Positions 1 through 8,384 of a stretch of DNA of 64,000 nt are shown here, piece after piece (the stretch's first letter is position 1; each line of letters opens with the position of its first letter). Made by a program: the position numbers and the translations under genes. A model generated the notes under the pieces. That model worked only from the letters and a program-made list of their open reading frames with translations. It did not search any database and was not told the origin of the DNA. Source of the stretch: Lucinisca nassula (lineage: Eukaryota > Mollusca > Bivalvia > Lucinida > Lucinidae); assembly GCA_963580285.1 (NCBI GenBank), contig OY757026.1, positions 86,092,651-86,156,650 on the forward strand, in the 5' to 3' direction.

Positions 1-61
1 TACTCAGGGATATTGAATATGTGTTATAATGAGAGTCTCTTGAGTAAAAATTCTCCATCAT

Positions 62-445
62 TCGAGTTTTTGTCCTTGCTCAGCACATTCCGATACTTCG
101 AACTGGTATCATCATCACGTGAACAAGTCCGTGAAATGAACACCCCCTAAACCCCATTTATATAGAGAAAACTGGGGTTAACGGGGGTATTCATTATTTT
201 TCTTATTTCTGCTCCAAGACATAGGTTGTGGGTACTCGTTAGAACCGCCTCAATGAGGCGGTTCTAACGAGCACCCGTTTGTGGGTACTCGTTAGAACTG
301 CCTCAATGAGGCGGTTCAAACGAGCACCCACATCCTATGTTTTGAGCATTTATAAGAAAAATATGAAGGATTTTCATCAGAAAAGTAGCTATTTTCGAGA
401 TGTGAAAAGTGCACTATGTCGTACGGACGAGTTATCGTAATGACT
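62..445 (-). mobile_element. Palindrome-centred MITE-like element, family P, copy 1
   Basis: This stretch is the reverse complement of 35403-35690: both share the ends (CATTACRATAAC at one end, ACGGACTTGTTCACGTGA-like at the other), the blocks with AGAAAACTGGGGTT and CTGCTCCAAGACATAG, and a central palindrome. A third copy lies at 5806-6280. The family has no coding capacity. A small non-autonomous DNA element is the simplest reading, but no target duplication was proven, so the class is open. Confidence 0.55.
230..331. repeat. Two tandem perfect or near-perfect palindromes
   Basis: Two hairpin units, 230-276 and 281-331, each read GGGTACTCGTTAGAAC, then CGCCTCAATGAGGCG, then the reverse complement. 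The first differs between arms at one base, the second at a few. Related palindromes occur at 24876-24945 and 35521-35571, and half-copies at 5917-5945 and 32228-32247. Only this copy has the palindrome doubled. Confidence 0.85.
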
Positions 446-957
446 GGATTTTCTCCTATACTCTTTATTTCTGAATTATTTATACGAGGCATCGTTTTCT
501 CATTTTGTTTTCTAAAATATGTTTTTCAATGTTGCATTTTTCAAAATGACCCACAATGTTTGACGTGTCATTCCAGCCAAAACAACAAATCTGTTTTTAC
601 ATCAGGGCCTAGTTGTTTAAAGCATTGTTAAGTTAACGAGCGCGATAGTGATCTTATTGTTAACTGCTCTACCAAGTGCAATTTTGAATATGCTGTTATT
701 GTTGCTCCAGAACTGTGAATAGATTTTGCAATATTATGTAGTTTTTGCTAAAAATATGTTGTTATTGTTTGTTTGTTTTTGTTTTTTGTTGTTTTTTTTT
801 CAGCAAAAAAAAAAAAAAAAAAAAAGAAAAAAAAAAGAATATTGCCATAATAAATGATCACCTTTTTAACATTATATGTTAAATTACGAAATCATTTGTT
901 TTGAATAACTGGTCCCCGGTTGCTGTTTACAGGATCCTCAAATTAGATGTGAAGACA
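446..957. other. No gene seen; T/A-rich low complexity
   Basis: No recognisable gene or element. 750-838 is a T-rich then A-rich low-complexity run ending in about 20 A residues. A 71-codon open frame at 416-631 has no family resemblance I recognise and is probably chance. Confidence 0.6.
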
Positions 958-1245
958 ATGGTAAGGAATCGATATAATTAACCCGCACTTCCAATCACAG
1001 ACATAAAAGGGAAAGAAACACAACCATGAAACTAGACCCTAATGTAAACATCAAAAGCGGAAAGCAAAACGAACAGTTACTTTCCCGCAAAATGGCCAAT
1101 TTGCTAACCAAAACAAAACGGTATAAGCGATACACACATTCAAAGGCGAACTAGAACAAACATTAACCACGACAGAAGAACCACCTTGGAACGGCCAGTG
1201 AAAAGTACAAACCTGATTCATGATAGTCATAATACATATATGGTA
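958..1245 (-). mobile_element. Naiad 3'-end fragment, diverged, inverted upstream of the Naiad element
   Basis: This contains the landmarks of the repeat that ends the Naiad at 5660, but reverse-complemented: GAATCGATATAATTAA near 967, TACTTTCCCGCAAAATGGCC near 1079, and CCACCTTGGAACGGCCAGTG near 1183. It is more diverged than the other copies. Its position just before the Naiad body and in the opposite orientation fits the inverted and tandem insertion structures known for Penelope-like elements, but a separate older insertion is equally possible. Confidence 0.7.
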
Positions 1246-1729
1246 GCTTTATTCTAAAATGACTTTCCTGTTACCTGTTGAAGGTCATTATTAAACCGAT
1301 GTTCGTTCCTCGTTGTATAACAACTGCTTGTTTGACATCCCTGGACTTTAAGTAGACAAGGATGTTTTGTGGTCTTTTGTTGTACCTTCCTTCTATTCGA
1401 AGGAATTATCTTCAGTAAATTTATATGCTGTTTTATTTAATGACCGGTATGAAGATCGCTTTAGTTTTGACGGTATCATAACCTTATTAACCCAAATGAG
1501 TATCACAAATACATTTAAAATATCAATATCACCCCTTAGGTTACACTCTGCTTCTTCTGTACGGATTCCCCATTCTATTAAGAACTTTAATACTATGTTG
1601 CCTTCGGTATTGGTTAGACCCTTAAATTTGTCTGCCGTAACTTCAGTTAATCTCAATGGAGCAGGCAATACCAATGTTTTTGGGAGTAGTCTTCGTATAA
1701 GACTATCTCTTCTCAAATCGCCCATCCTT

Positions 1730-2377
1730 CGAAAATATACTAATCCGTGGAAAAGAAGTGGAATGTATCCTAGTATTTCTAAGTGCAATGCCAAGAGGTG
1801 CAGATGTTGTTCGCATTTGAGCATTGCGTCTACCGTTACTTCATCTGTAAACGGTAGACGCTTCTCTGTAGTTAACATGTCTGATTTGACATGACAGTCT
1901 ACAGATTTAATTTATCGAATTACATGACGTTCTGCAAACTGTAATATGCAGTACGTCGGTCAAACTAACCGCATGCTTAAAACTAGATTGAACGAGCATT
2001 ATCGTAGAATGAAAAAACCTAAGAAAACTGACACTTTCTTGTACCGTCACTTTCGACGTACAGGTCATTCTGTAAATAACATTGTTATACAACCAGTGGA
2101 AAAACTATATTACGATGCAAATTCTACAGCTAGATTCAAAATAATCAAAAGACATGAAGCTGAACTGAAATGGATTAAATTTTTACAGACTCCTTTTCCA
2201 CTGGGATTTAATGACAACATTTATCATGAGGGTAATATTTCCAGAATGCCGGACTTTGATATTTTCTCGCTCCTGGAATGTCGAAAACGCAGAACTAGAT
2301 CTCACGGCACCAGGAAAAATGGTAACTTTAAACGTAAATCACGTGCGTTTAAACGAAACAATACTAGACTGAAGTGA
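1730..2377 (+). CDS. Naiad N-terminal GIY-YIG endonuclease domain
   Basis: The segment begins with a Cys-rich knuckle (KCNAKRCRCCSH, about 1778-1813), then a hydrophobic strand LIYRIT, then CNMQYVGQT (1937-1966), the YIG half of the motif. RLNEHYRR follows, with the catalytic Arg and the conserved His. A Glu in ELKWIKFLQ (near 2161) fits the catalytic acid. The domain ends in a basic tail rich in Arg and Lys. Such domains nick target DNA for retrotransposition. The two UGAs (1892, 1925) fall just before and just after the first strand, at positions where CCHH-type Penelope endonucleases carry metal-binding or conserved cysteines. The UGA at 2375 follows the basic tail. Confidence 0.8.
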
Positions 2378-3530
2378 CTGTCAATTATATTATTAAATCA
2401 TGGACGCCACTCTATGCTTTCATTTTTAAGTTCATTACCCGTTTCTGTTTTACGTCTTCTGGACACCGAGGCGAATAAACTCTACGATAGTTCTCATCAG
2501 TTATATGATGCGGCTCTCTTTACTAGAGGCTATACTCAGCATACTCTCCGTCCTTACATTGATTCTGAAATTAATCATAAACGCCATTTCTTCAAAATAT
2601 CCTTCATTAATAAGGGTATGGATTTTATAGATTCGCCCAGTATCTTCCGTGAGAGATCGGCGCTTTCTTCCATTCCTGCTTATTTTCAAAATACTGAAAC
2701 ACCTATAATTTGCTATAAATATAACAAACCTGTTAGATCTATCATTTTTAATTTCAATAAACTTGTTTCAGATCTTGATATTGATACTAATACTCCTGAT
2801 TCATGTGATTGTAAAAACTCAGTGTATTTCTATCCTGCTGCTGGTCATGTAATAACTGGCAATTTGAAAATTATTCCTGATTCTAGGATAAGGAATATAA
2901 TTTCTAAAGGACCGAAATATCGGTTTCCTTCTAAAATTGATTTCAGTAAATGTAGAGATGAAATCGCTGCTTCCTTGAATGAATTCGGTAATCGATGGTG
3001 TAAGCGAGAGTATGTTGAGCATAAAGCCCTTAAGGACTGGAAACTAAGCATTTTAAAACTAGTGAATAAACGCATTTCTTTCTATTCTCAAAATACTAAC
3101 TTATTACCTCCTAAGCCCAAGTCGTCTTTACGTCATCTTAAACTAGGTATTCAAGAATTTCATAAGAAGTTTGTTTTGGCCCCTGCAGACAAGGCCCCTA
3201 ACAACTTCGTCGTTGTGTGACGGCTCCACTATGTTAACACGCTTAAGCAGGAGCTTGGTGGTACTAAGGCCTATGAACTTCAGCCTTTAGCTGAAGAGAG
3301 AGCTATAGTAGATAAACATGTTTGTCATTCAGCCACCAAGTTTGCTGTGTGTGTTACCGAAGGCCAAGACAGGCTTCCTACGCTATACTGGTTACCAAAA
3401 CTTCATAAAAGACCTTACAAAGCACGGTTTATTGCAAATTCTAGCTCTTGCACTACCACTGAACTTTCTAAATTATTAACTTCCTGCCTTACTGCTATTA
3501 AAAAGCATGTGGTTAAATATTGTGATGAAA
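2378..3530 (+). CDS. Naiad linker and RT fingers (N-terminal RT part)
   Basis: This continues in frame from the endonuclease. It contains LSFLSSLPVSVLRLLD, then a linker with the CxC signature (SCDCKNS, near 2798-2818), then GPKYRFPSKIDF and the nucleotide-binding fingers motif VLAPADKAPNN (3176-3208). The UGA at 3218 follows three valines, where I expect a Cys before RLHY. After it come LPTLYWLPKLHKRPYKARF (near 3377-3433) and IANSSSCTTTELSK, both typical of Penelope-like RTs. The frame reaches KYCDE and is then cut by the insertion at 3531. The role is template and nucleotide binding in cDNA synthesis. Confidence 0.85.
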
Positions 3531-3900
3531 AGTAGAAGTAAAACAAAGATCAGGAATTGATACAATTAACTTACTCCACCCATAAAAGACACCAAAGGGA
3601 AAGAAATACAAACATTAAGCGACCAGACCATAATGGAAACCTAAACAAAGGAAGGCCATAAGGACAGTTACTTTCCCACAAAATGGCCATATGGCCATCC
3701 AAAACCAAAAGGCACAAGTGATACACACAGTAAGTAACAAACAACAACATAAATAAATCGCCACAGAAGAGCCGCCTTGGAACGGTCAGTGGAAGATTTC
3801 CACTGGGGGACTTAAATCGATTTTACGTGGCCACCATCCTCGCCCTTACTTCCGTCGCGATTTAGACAAATAATTTGTTCAGTCCGCATGAAGGCCTCCT
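3531..3900 (-). mobile_element. Naiad 3'-end fragment inserted into the Naiad RT
   Basis: A 370-bp insertion, flanked by TGAAA at 3526-3530 and TGAAA at 3901-3905, looks like a 5-bp target duplication. Insertion plus one duplication is 375 bp, so removing it rejoins the RT frame. The sequence is the reverse complement of the Naiad 3' region at 5289-5660 and a near-copy of 14103-14470. It includes the conserved island AGAGCCGCCTTGGAACGGTC (3767-3786). It carries the in-frame TAG at 3533. Confidence 0.85.
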
Positions 3901-3905
3901 TGAAA

Positions 3906-5098
3906 GATCGGGAAGAAATCTGATTTGGTCTGTAAAAAATTCGAATGAGGTTTTAAAAAAATTGAAATCCAGACATTTTCGTGCTTCAAGTCTGTCTACT
4001 TTCGATTTTTCCACTTTTTACACTACACTTCCTCATAATCTTATAAAAGAAAAGCTAAATGATTTAATTGAATGGGCTTTTCACAGAGAAGATTCTCTCT
4101 ATCTTGCATGTAATGCATTTTTCACTTCTAAAGAGCATAAGAATTATACAATTTGGTCATGTCAGAAAGTGTGTGATGCCCTCACCTTTCTACTTGACAA
4201 TATTTATATTAGATTCGGTACTAAGTTATTTAGACAAATTGTGGGCATTCCGATGGGTACGAATTGCGCACCTCTTGTGGCTGATCTATTCTTGTATTGT
4301 TATGAAAGAGACTTCATGTTGTCGCTTTCCATTGATAACCAATCTGAAATTATTGAAGCTTTTAGCTCCACTTCTAGATATTTAGATGATTTATTAAATA
4401 TTGATAATACCTATTTCGATGGTTTGATCAGTCAGATTTACCCCCCAGAACTTCAGTTAAAGAAAGCAAATTCTTCTGATACCGAGGCCCCGTTTTTGGA
4501 TTTACATCTATCTATTGTAGATGGGTTTGTTTCATGCAAAATTTATGATAAACGCGATGACTTTGATTTGAGATTGTAAATTTTCCTTTTACAATGGGAT
4601 GGTGATGTTCCTCGTACGCCATCCTATTGCGTTTATATTTCGCAATTAATTCGATTTGCTAGAGTGTGTAGTCATGTAACTGACTTCAACACTCGTAATA
4701 AATTATTAACGGCTAAACTTCTTAATCAGGGTTATCGGTACCATACACTACGCAAAGCCTTTTGAAAATTGTATAGACGCCATTCCGATTTAATTTCAAA
4801 ATTCAATATTGGACTTAAATCTCTTCTGCAACAAGGTCTACCGGAACCCGAATTTTATGGTGACTTATTATATAAATTCAGAAAAATATATAACCGCAAT
4901 GACTTCAGCACCCAATTTCGTAAAATCATTCTTCGATATAAAAAGATTGGGTACAATATGGATGTTATACGACAGACTGCATGCATGGTAGTTAACCCAA
5001 TCACGCTTGGTAACTTTGCTTCCCTCTTTAATTGCACGCCGGTGGGTCAGGCCTCAGATTCTATGACGGCTTCAACGCAAAGGCTTATTGAGAATTAG
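3906..5098 (+). CDS. Naiad RT palm and thumb (C-terminal RT part)
   Basis: Palm motifs appear in order: motif A FDFSTFYTTLPH (3998-4036), with the first catalytic Asp; motif B GIPMGTNCAPLVADLF (4243-4291); motif C RYLDDLL (4376-4396), with the catalytic DD pair; then EAPFLDLHLSI (4484-4516). The following stretch should continue as a conserved FEIVNFPF-like segment. That segment is in another frame at 4568-4595, so a 1-base loss there and a compensating gain restore the frame by GDVPRTPSY (about 4602). The thumb reads YISQLIRFARV, KLLNQGYRYH, UGA at 4763, and then GYNMDVIRQTACMVVNP. The frame ends at a TAG. Confidence 0.85.
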
Positions 5099-5660
5099 AG
5101 AGATCTAATTCAAGGTAATGTTGGTTGGTACCTGATGCTCTGTCTCTGGTCGGGCCAATCGGAGTCTAACTGTTGGTTTTCTTTTGCTCCAGCATTTCAG
5201 TGGTTTCTTGCTGTCGAGTCCTCACCGTTGTCTCACCTCTGTGGTTCTTTGATTTTTTGTGTTCACGGAGATGTTGCACTGATGAGTTAGGAGGCCTTCA
5301 TGCGGACTGAATAAATTATATGTCTAAATCGCGACGGAAGTAAGGGCGAGGATTGTGGCCATGTAAAATCGATTTAAGCCCCCCAGTAGAAATCTTTCCA
5401 CTGACCGTTCCAAGGCGGTTCTTCTGTGGCGATTTATTTATGTTGTTGTTTGTTACTTACTGTGTGTATCACTTGTGTCTTTTAATTTTGGATGGCCATA
5501 TGGCCATTTTTGTGGGAAAGTAACTGTCCTTATGGCCTTCCTTTGTTTAAGTTTCCATTATGGTCTGGTCGCTTAATGTTTGTATTTCTTTCCCTTTGGT
5601 GTCTTTGATGGGTGGAGTAAGTTCATTGTATCGATTCCTGATCTTTGTTTTACTTCTACT
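5099..5660 (+). other. Naiad 3' untranslated region and 3' terminus
   Basis: Non-coding sequence after the Naiad stop codon. The last ~372 bp (5289-5660) recur, whole or in part, at about eight other places in the window and so mark the Naiad 3' end; the terminus reads GTTTTACTTCTACTTTT. The best conserved part is ACTGACCGTTCCAAGGCGGT (5401-5420), which can form a short stem. If the UGAs are recoded, the SECIS should lie here; I saw no stem with the standard quartet and apical AA spacing. Confidence 0.7.
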
Positions 5661-5805
5661 TTTCAAGAAACAATGGATACATAGGATTTCTCCGTGTTGG
5701 TCGACTTGTATAGCTATTTTGTATATTTATTTTGTGACTTGGGATGTTCATTATCTTTGTATTTTGTATGCTTAACAAGTGTCAGAGAAGTTTATTTTTC
5801 ATATG
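5661..5805. other. Short spacer with a directly repeated 55-bp segment
   Basis: No gene. The block from 5757 to about 5815, containing ATTTTGTATGCTTAACAAGT and GTGTCAGAGA, recurs imperfectly at 6293-6345, bracketing the element at 5806-6280. The repeats are diverged and longer than a normal target duplication. Confidence 0.5.
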
Positions 5806-5985
5806 ATTACGATAACACACGCTTGTTACATTACGTATTCTTTCATATCTCCAAAATGGCTAACTTTCGGAATACAAATGTGTTATATTTTTTCTTATTT
5901 ATACTCCAAACAGAGGTACTGGGTACTCGTTAGAAACCGCCTCATTCTTATGTCTTGGAGCAGAAATATGAAAACATGTGTTCCC

Positions 5986-6199
5986 CTGTAAATATGTTCT
6001 ATAAAAGGGTTATGCCTTGGAAGCAAGGAATTCACCACAGAACAGGAAAATATGAAGTGTTTTCTGGGCCAGACTAGCTAGTTTCGGCCAATAGGGCCTC
6101 ATCAGTGGCCCTCAAATATTTTCAAAATTCCACAAAGGAATCAATGACCCCAAAGGACAAGAAAATATAAACTACACTATGATGTAGGGCAGGGAGACT
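5986..6199 (-). mobile_element. Hammerhead-ribozyme retrozyme-like element, copy 1
   Basis: This is the reverse complement of most of 21070-21283: AGTCTCCCTGCCCTACATCA, TTATATTTTCTTGTCCTTTG, the ribozyme, and the end TTATAGAACATATTT. It is 214 bp, shorter than the 280-bp copy 2. It is inserted in the family P element, whose two halves can be recognised on both sides. No protein is encoded. Small non-autonomous elements with type I hammerheads (retrozymes) are known from bivalves and other metazoans. Confidence 0.75.
6066..6111 (-). ncRNA. Type I hammerhead ribozyme
   Basis: Read on the - strand: stem I GGGCCA, core CTGATGA, stem II GGCC-CTATT-GGCC, core GAA, a 3-bp stem III ACT-AGCT-AGT, the cleavage-site C, then stem I TGGCCC. 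All invariant core bases are present and stem I is a perfect 6 bp. The very short stem III is typical of type I hammerheads in Penelope-like elements and metazoan retrozymes. Self-cleavage is predicted after the C (+ strand 6072). Confidence 0.9.
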
Positions 6200-6349
6200 G
6201 ATTCTTCTGACTCCCGTTTTCTTTAATTGCGGTTTAAGGGGCTTGGTCGTTACACGGACTTGTTAACGTGATGGAATTTTCATTAATATTTTTGTATTTT
6301 GTACGCTTACCAGTGTCAGAGATGTATATTTTTCATATCATTTCTGGAA

Positions 6350-7400
6350 TTATACTCACAAATTTTGTATGATTAGCCAATCAAATAGATCTTTTCACTG
6401 ATTTTGAATTGAATTAATACAATAAGTATGCTTCATCAGTTTTTTAGATTTAACATGTTGGTACTAAGATTTTATTAACGGAATTTTATATGCATAATCA
6501 GTTATAGATTTTTTGTCAGTATGAGGTTTAAAGAATATAGAATTCATGTTTAGTGTCTTTAATGGTAAAATGTAAGCGATAAGGCTTTGATACGTTTATG
6601 GGGCGTTCTGTTATATTTTATTAAAATACACTAAACGGGTATTTTGTTTTTATAGCAATCGTAAAAAGAACATGATATATGGCCATTTCTGCTATGAAAT
6701 TTATTACGCAATACATTGACCCGGTTATTTTTCTATCACTACCGACGTGCAAATTTATAGTTCTACGTCATGTACAATATCAATACGATTATGACGCAAT
6801 CGTGTTATTATGGCTTCATAAGCAATATTACAAAATTTGTAAATGTTTAAGCTTGTTACGTTTTTTATAAGCTCAGTAGCTCAGTCGCTCATTTTACATG
6901 TTTTACATTAAGAACGTGTGTTTGAGAGTGTAATGGTAACGTAGATGCATATGGTATTGCTTTCATAGGATTATGCAGATAAAGAGCGCTCAAGAATGTA
7001 AAATTCTCAAACCAATTTCCGATTATTCATAGCAACAAACTAGACATTTTCCATATATACAGTGGTATAGTTTTTATTTTGTTTAGGTATTAGCCGACCA
7101 CTAAATATAAGAAGGAAACGGCATTGGTCACTTTCGATCAATATATAAATTATGTAGACGAACATGCATAATATTTCCATGTCAGTGTCTAGAGGTTCTA
7201 AAACTTACAAGATCGGCCAGTATTTACATGTACCATTATGCCATTGGATTGTATAAATAAAGTTTGCATGCTGCATCACTATGTTTTGGGTTGTGCTTTT
7301 TTTCAACACATATCTTTATACAAACCTTCAGGACGACGTAGTTGGGATTGCTAAAGCTTCTCAAAGTTTCTGTTTTTTTGTTTGTTTTTTTTAAAAAGTA
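6350..7400. other. No gene or element recognised
   Basis: AT-rich sequence. The only long open frame (63 codons at 6679-6870) has no recognised similarity. Nothing else is supported. Confidence 0.5.
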
Positions 7401-7404
7401 CTAT

Positions 7405-7714
7405 AGTTGTCGATTTAAGGCCCCCCACCCCGGGCAAGTGGAATTCGTTTCAGTGACCGTTCCAAGGCGGTTCTTCTGACGCGGTTTATTTTTGTTATGG
7501 TTTGTCTTTGGGTGTTTGTGTCGCTTATATTATTTTGTTTTGGATAGCTAATTGACCATTTTGTGGGAAAGTAGCTGTCCTTTTGGCTTTCAGCTATTGG
7601 TGTTTCCATTAGGGTATGTTGTATCATGTTTGTGTTTCTTTCCCTTTGGTGTCTCTGATGGGAGCTGTGGGTTAATTGTATCGATTCCTAATCACTGCCT
7701 CTACTTCTATTTTT
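7405..7714 (+). mobile_element. Naiad 3'-end fragment, sense orientation
   Basis: This matches 5370-5660: the conserved island GTGACCGTTCCAAGGCGGTT (7453-7472), GTGGGAAAGTAGCTGTCCTT, TTCTTTCCCTTTGGTGTCTC, and the terminus CTCTACTTCTATTTTT. It lacks the coding part, as a 5'-truncated retroelement copy would. The 70-codon - strand frame inside it is not a gene. Confidence 0.75.
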
Positions 7715-7897
7715 AAATCAGTTTGACCTGAGTTAACTATATTACTGTCCAATATTGTTTTACTATTGGACGGCTATTGGTCTATATGATATATGCATTT
7801 GTGAATTCATCTGTGAACTTTGATATAGCCAAAACAGTGCCATAAAGAATCAAGTGAAAACATGGTTACTGTGTTCGTTATTTTTGCTGTGGTTATA

Positions 7898-8049
7898 TGT
7901 AGTAGTGATAGGTATAAGATACACTTGTACTGCCTTGCGGTACAAGCCGGCTCTTATAGCGACGCGGTAGAGTGTTGGCCTGTCGATCTGGCGGACCAAG
8001 TTCGATCCCCGGTCGGGTAAAGGTGATAAGCATTTTTTCACCTGTTACA
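7898..8049 (+). repeat. TRIM 5' LTR
   Basis: Begins with TG and ends with CA. The tRNA-like segment (about 7945-8018) keeps the A box region TAGCGACGCGGTAGAGTG and B box TTCGATCCC, but the T-stem and anticodon region have decayed compared with the 3' LTR. Confidence 0.75.
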
Positions 8050-8051
8050 TT

Positions 8052-8064
8052 TGGCGCCCAACGT
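8052..8064 (+). promoter_or_regulatory. Primer binding site, tRNA-Lys type
   Basis: TGGCGCCCAACGT begins two bases after the 5' LTR. It is complementary to the CCA-tailed 3' end of animal tRNA-Lys(CUU), as I remember that tRNA. This is the standard place for minus-strand priming. Confidence 0.75.
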
Positions 8065-8162
8065 AAATGACCCACAGAGACTCGGACCACATCCGTGTAC
8101 CGGCGAGTTTCGTTGGAAAGTTTGAGAGATTCGAGGACGAATCTTAAATAGGAGAGGGAATA

Positions 8163-8315
8163 TGTAGTAGTGATAGGTATAGGATACACTTGTACTGCCT
8201 TGCGGTACAAGCCGGCTTTTATAGCGACGCGGTAGAGTGTTGCCCTGTCACTCCGGCGACCCGGGTTCGATCCCCGGTCGGGAAAAGGTGATTAGCATTT
8301 TTTTCACCTGTTACA
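8163..8315 (+). repeat. TRIM 3' LTR
   Basis: Near-identical to the 5' LTR over most of its length and directly preceded by the purine tract at 8151-8160. The tRNA-like part is better preserved here than in the 5' LTR. Confidence 0.75.
8210..8285 (+). promoter_or_regulatory. tRNA-Asp-like sequence (pol III A and B boxes) in the LTR
   Basis: It has TAGCGACGCGGTAGAGTG (A box region), an anticodon-loop-like CTGTCAC as in tRNA-Asp(GUC), and a perfect T-arm CCGGG-TTCGATC-CCCGG. The acceptor and anticodon stems do not pair, so it is not a functional tRNA gene. It could act as an internal pol III promoter. Alternatively it is a tRNA-derived insertion fixed in the family. Confidence 0.6.
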
Positions 8316-8384
8316 TATATACTTTTAATGTCATAATAATGAATGGAAAGTGTTTTTCTTTTTTTCTAGATTTTTAAGTATCAT

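Larger units (their letters stand above)
1367..5098 (+). pseudogene. Naiad polyprotein (GIY-YIG endonuclease-reverse transcriptase), five in-frame UGAs
   Basis: All pieces lie in one frame. Besides the terminal TAG (5096-5098), in-frame stops are UGA at 1892, 1925, 2375, 3218 and 4763, a TAG at 3533 that belongs to an inserted element, and a TAA at 4577 inside a stretch shifted by compensating indels. At 1892, 1925 and 3218 the family pattern leads me to expect Cys, which suggests selenocysteine; at 2375 I cannot say, and at 4763 I expect Ser. Known of the family: clam and spider Naiads are reported to encode selenoproteins with several selenocysteines. Inference: this is a copy of such an element, later inactivated. 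No in-frame ATG begins the frame (a stop lies at 1349), so the N-terminus is uncertain. I did not find a convincing SECIS element by eye. Confidence 0.8.
1250..5660 (+). mobile_element. Penelope-like retroelement, Naiad clade, nearly full length
   Basis: A single + strand frame runs from before 1367 to 5098 and is followed by a ~560-bp 3' untranslated region. The domain order is N-terminal GIY-YIG endonuclease, a CxC linker, then Penelope-type reverse transcriptase. That permuted order and the CxC motif define Naiad/Chlamys elements; canonical Penelope elements carry the endonuclease at the C-terminus. The coding frame is broken by a 370-bp insertion (3531-3900) and by a short frame-shifted stretch around 4565-4600, so this copy is probably not active. 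The 5' end is not sharply defined; 1250 is approximate. Confidence 0.85.
5806..6280 (+). mobile_element. Family P MITE-like element, copy 2, interrupted by a hammerhead element
   Basis: The left part (5806-5985) matches 35403-35600: ATTACGATAACACACG, CATATCTCCAAAATGGCTA, half of the palindrome GGGTACTCGTTAG, and TTGGAGCAGAAATATGAAAA. The right part (about 6205-6280) matches the other end, including ACACGGACTTGTTAACGTGA. Between them lies the hammerhead-bearing insertion at 5986-6199. The second palindrome arm is lost. Confidence 0.6.
7898..8315 (+). mobile_element. TRIM: miniature LTR retrotransposon with tRNA-like LTRs
   Basis: Two direct repeats of 152 and 153 bp (7898-8049, 8163-8315) begin TGTAGTAGTG and end CACCTGTTACA. 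The 113-bp interior starts with a primer binding site and ends with the purine tract GGAGAGGGAA. TATA flanks both sides (7894-7897 and 8316-8319), consistent with a 4-bp target duplication. There is no room for gag or pol, so mobilisation would have to come from another element. The distinctive part is a tRNA-derived sequence inside each LTR. Confidence 0.8.

Noticed and set aside
1393..1878. 161-codon - strand frame opposite the Naiad N-terminus
   Set aside because: The + strand reading continues into the GIY-YIG domain in the same frame; the antisense frame has no motif.
2501..3075. Three - strand frames of 62-76 codons
   Set aside because: They are antisense to the Naiad RT coding region.
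5060..5290. Possible SECIS elements after the Naiad stop codon
   Set aside because: Several TGA-containing stems were tried (5065, 5133, 5280). None has the quartet, stem length and apical AA in the right arrangement.
5279..5320. CTGATGAG at 5279 as a hammerhead core in the Naiad 3' region
   Set aside because: No stem II followed by GAAAC and no stem III; Naiads are reported to lack canonical hammerheads.
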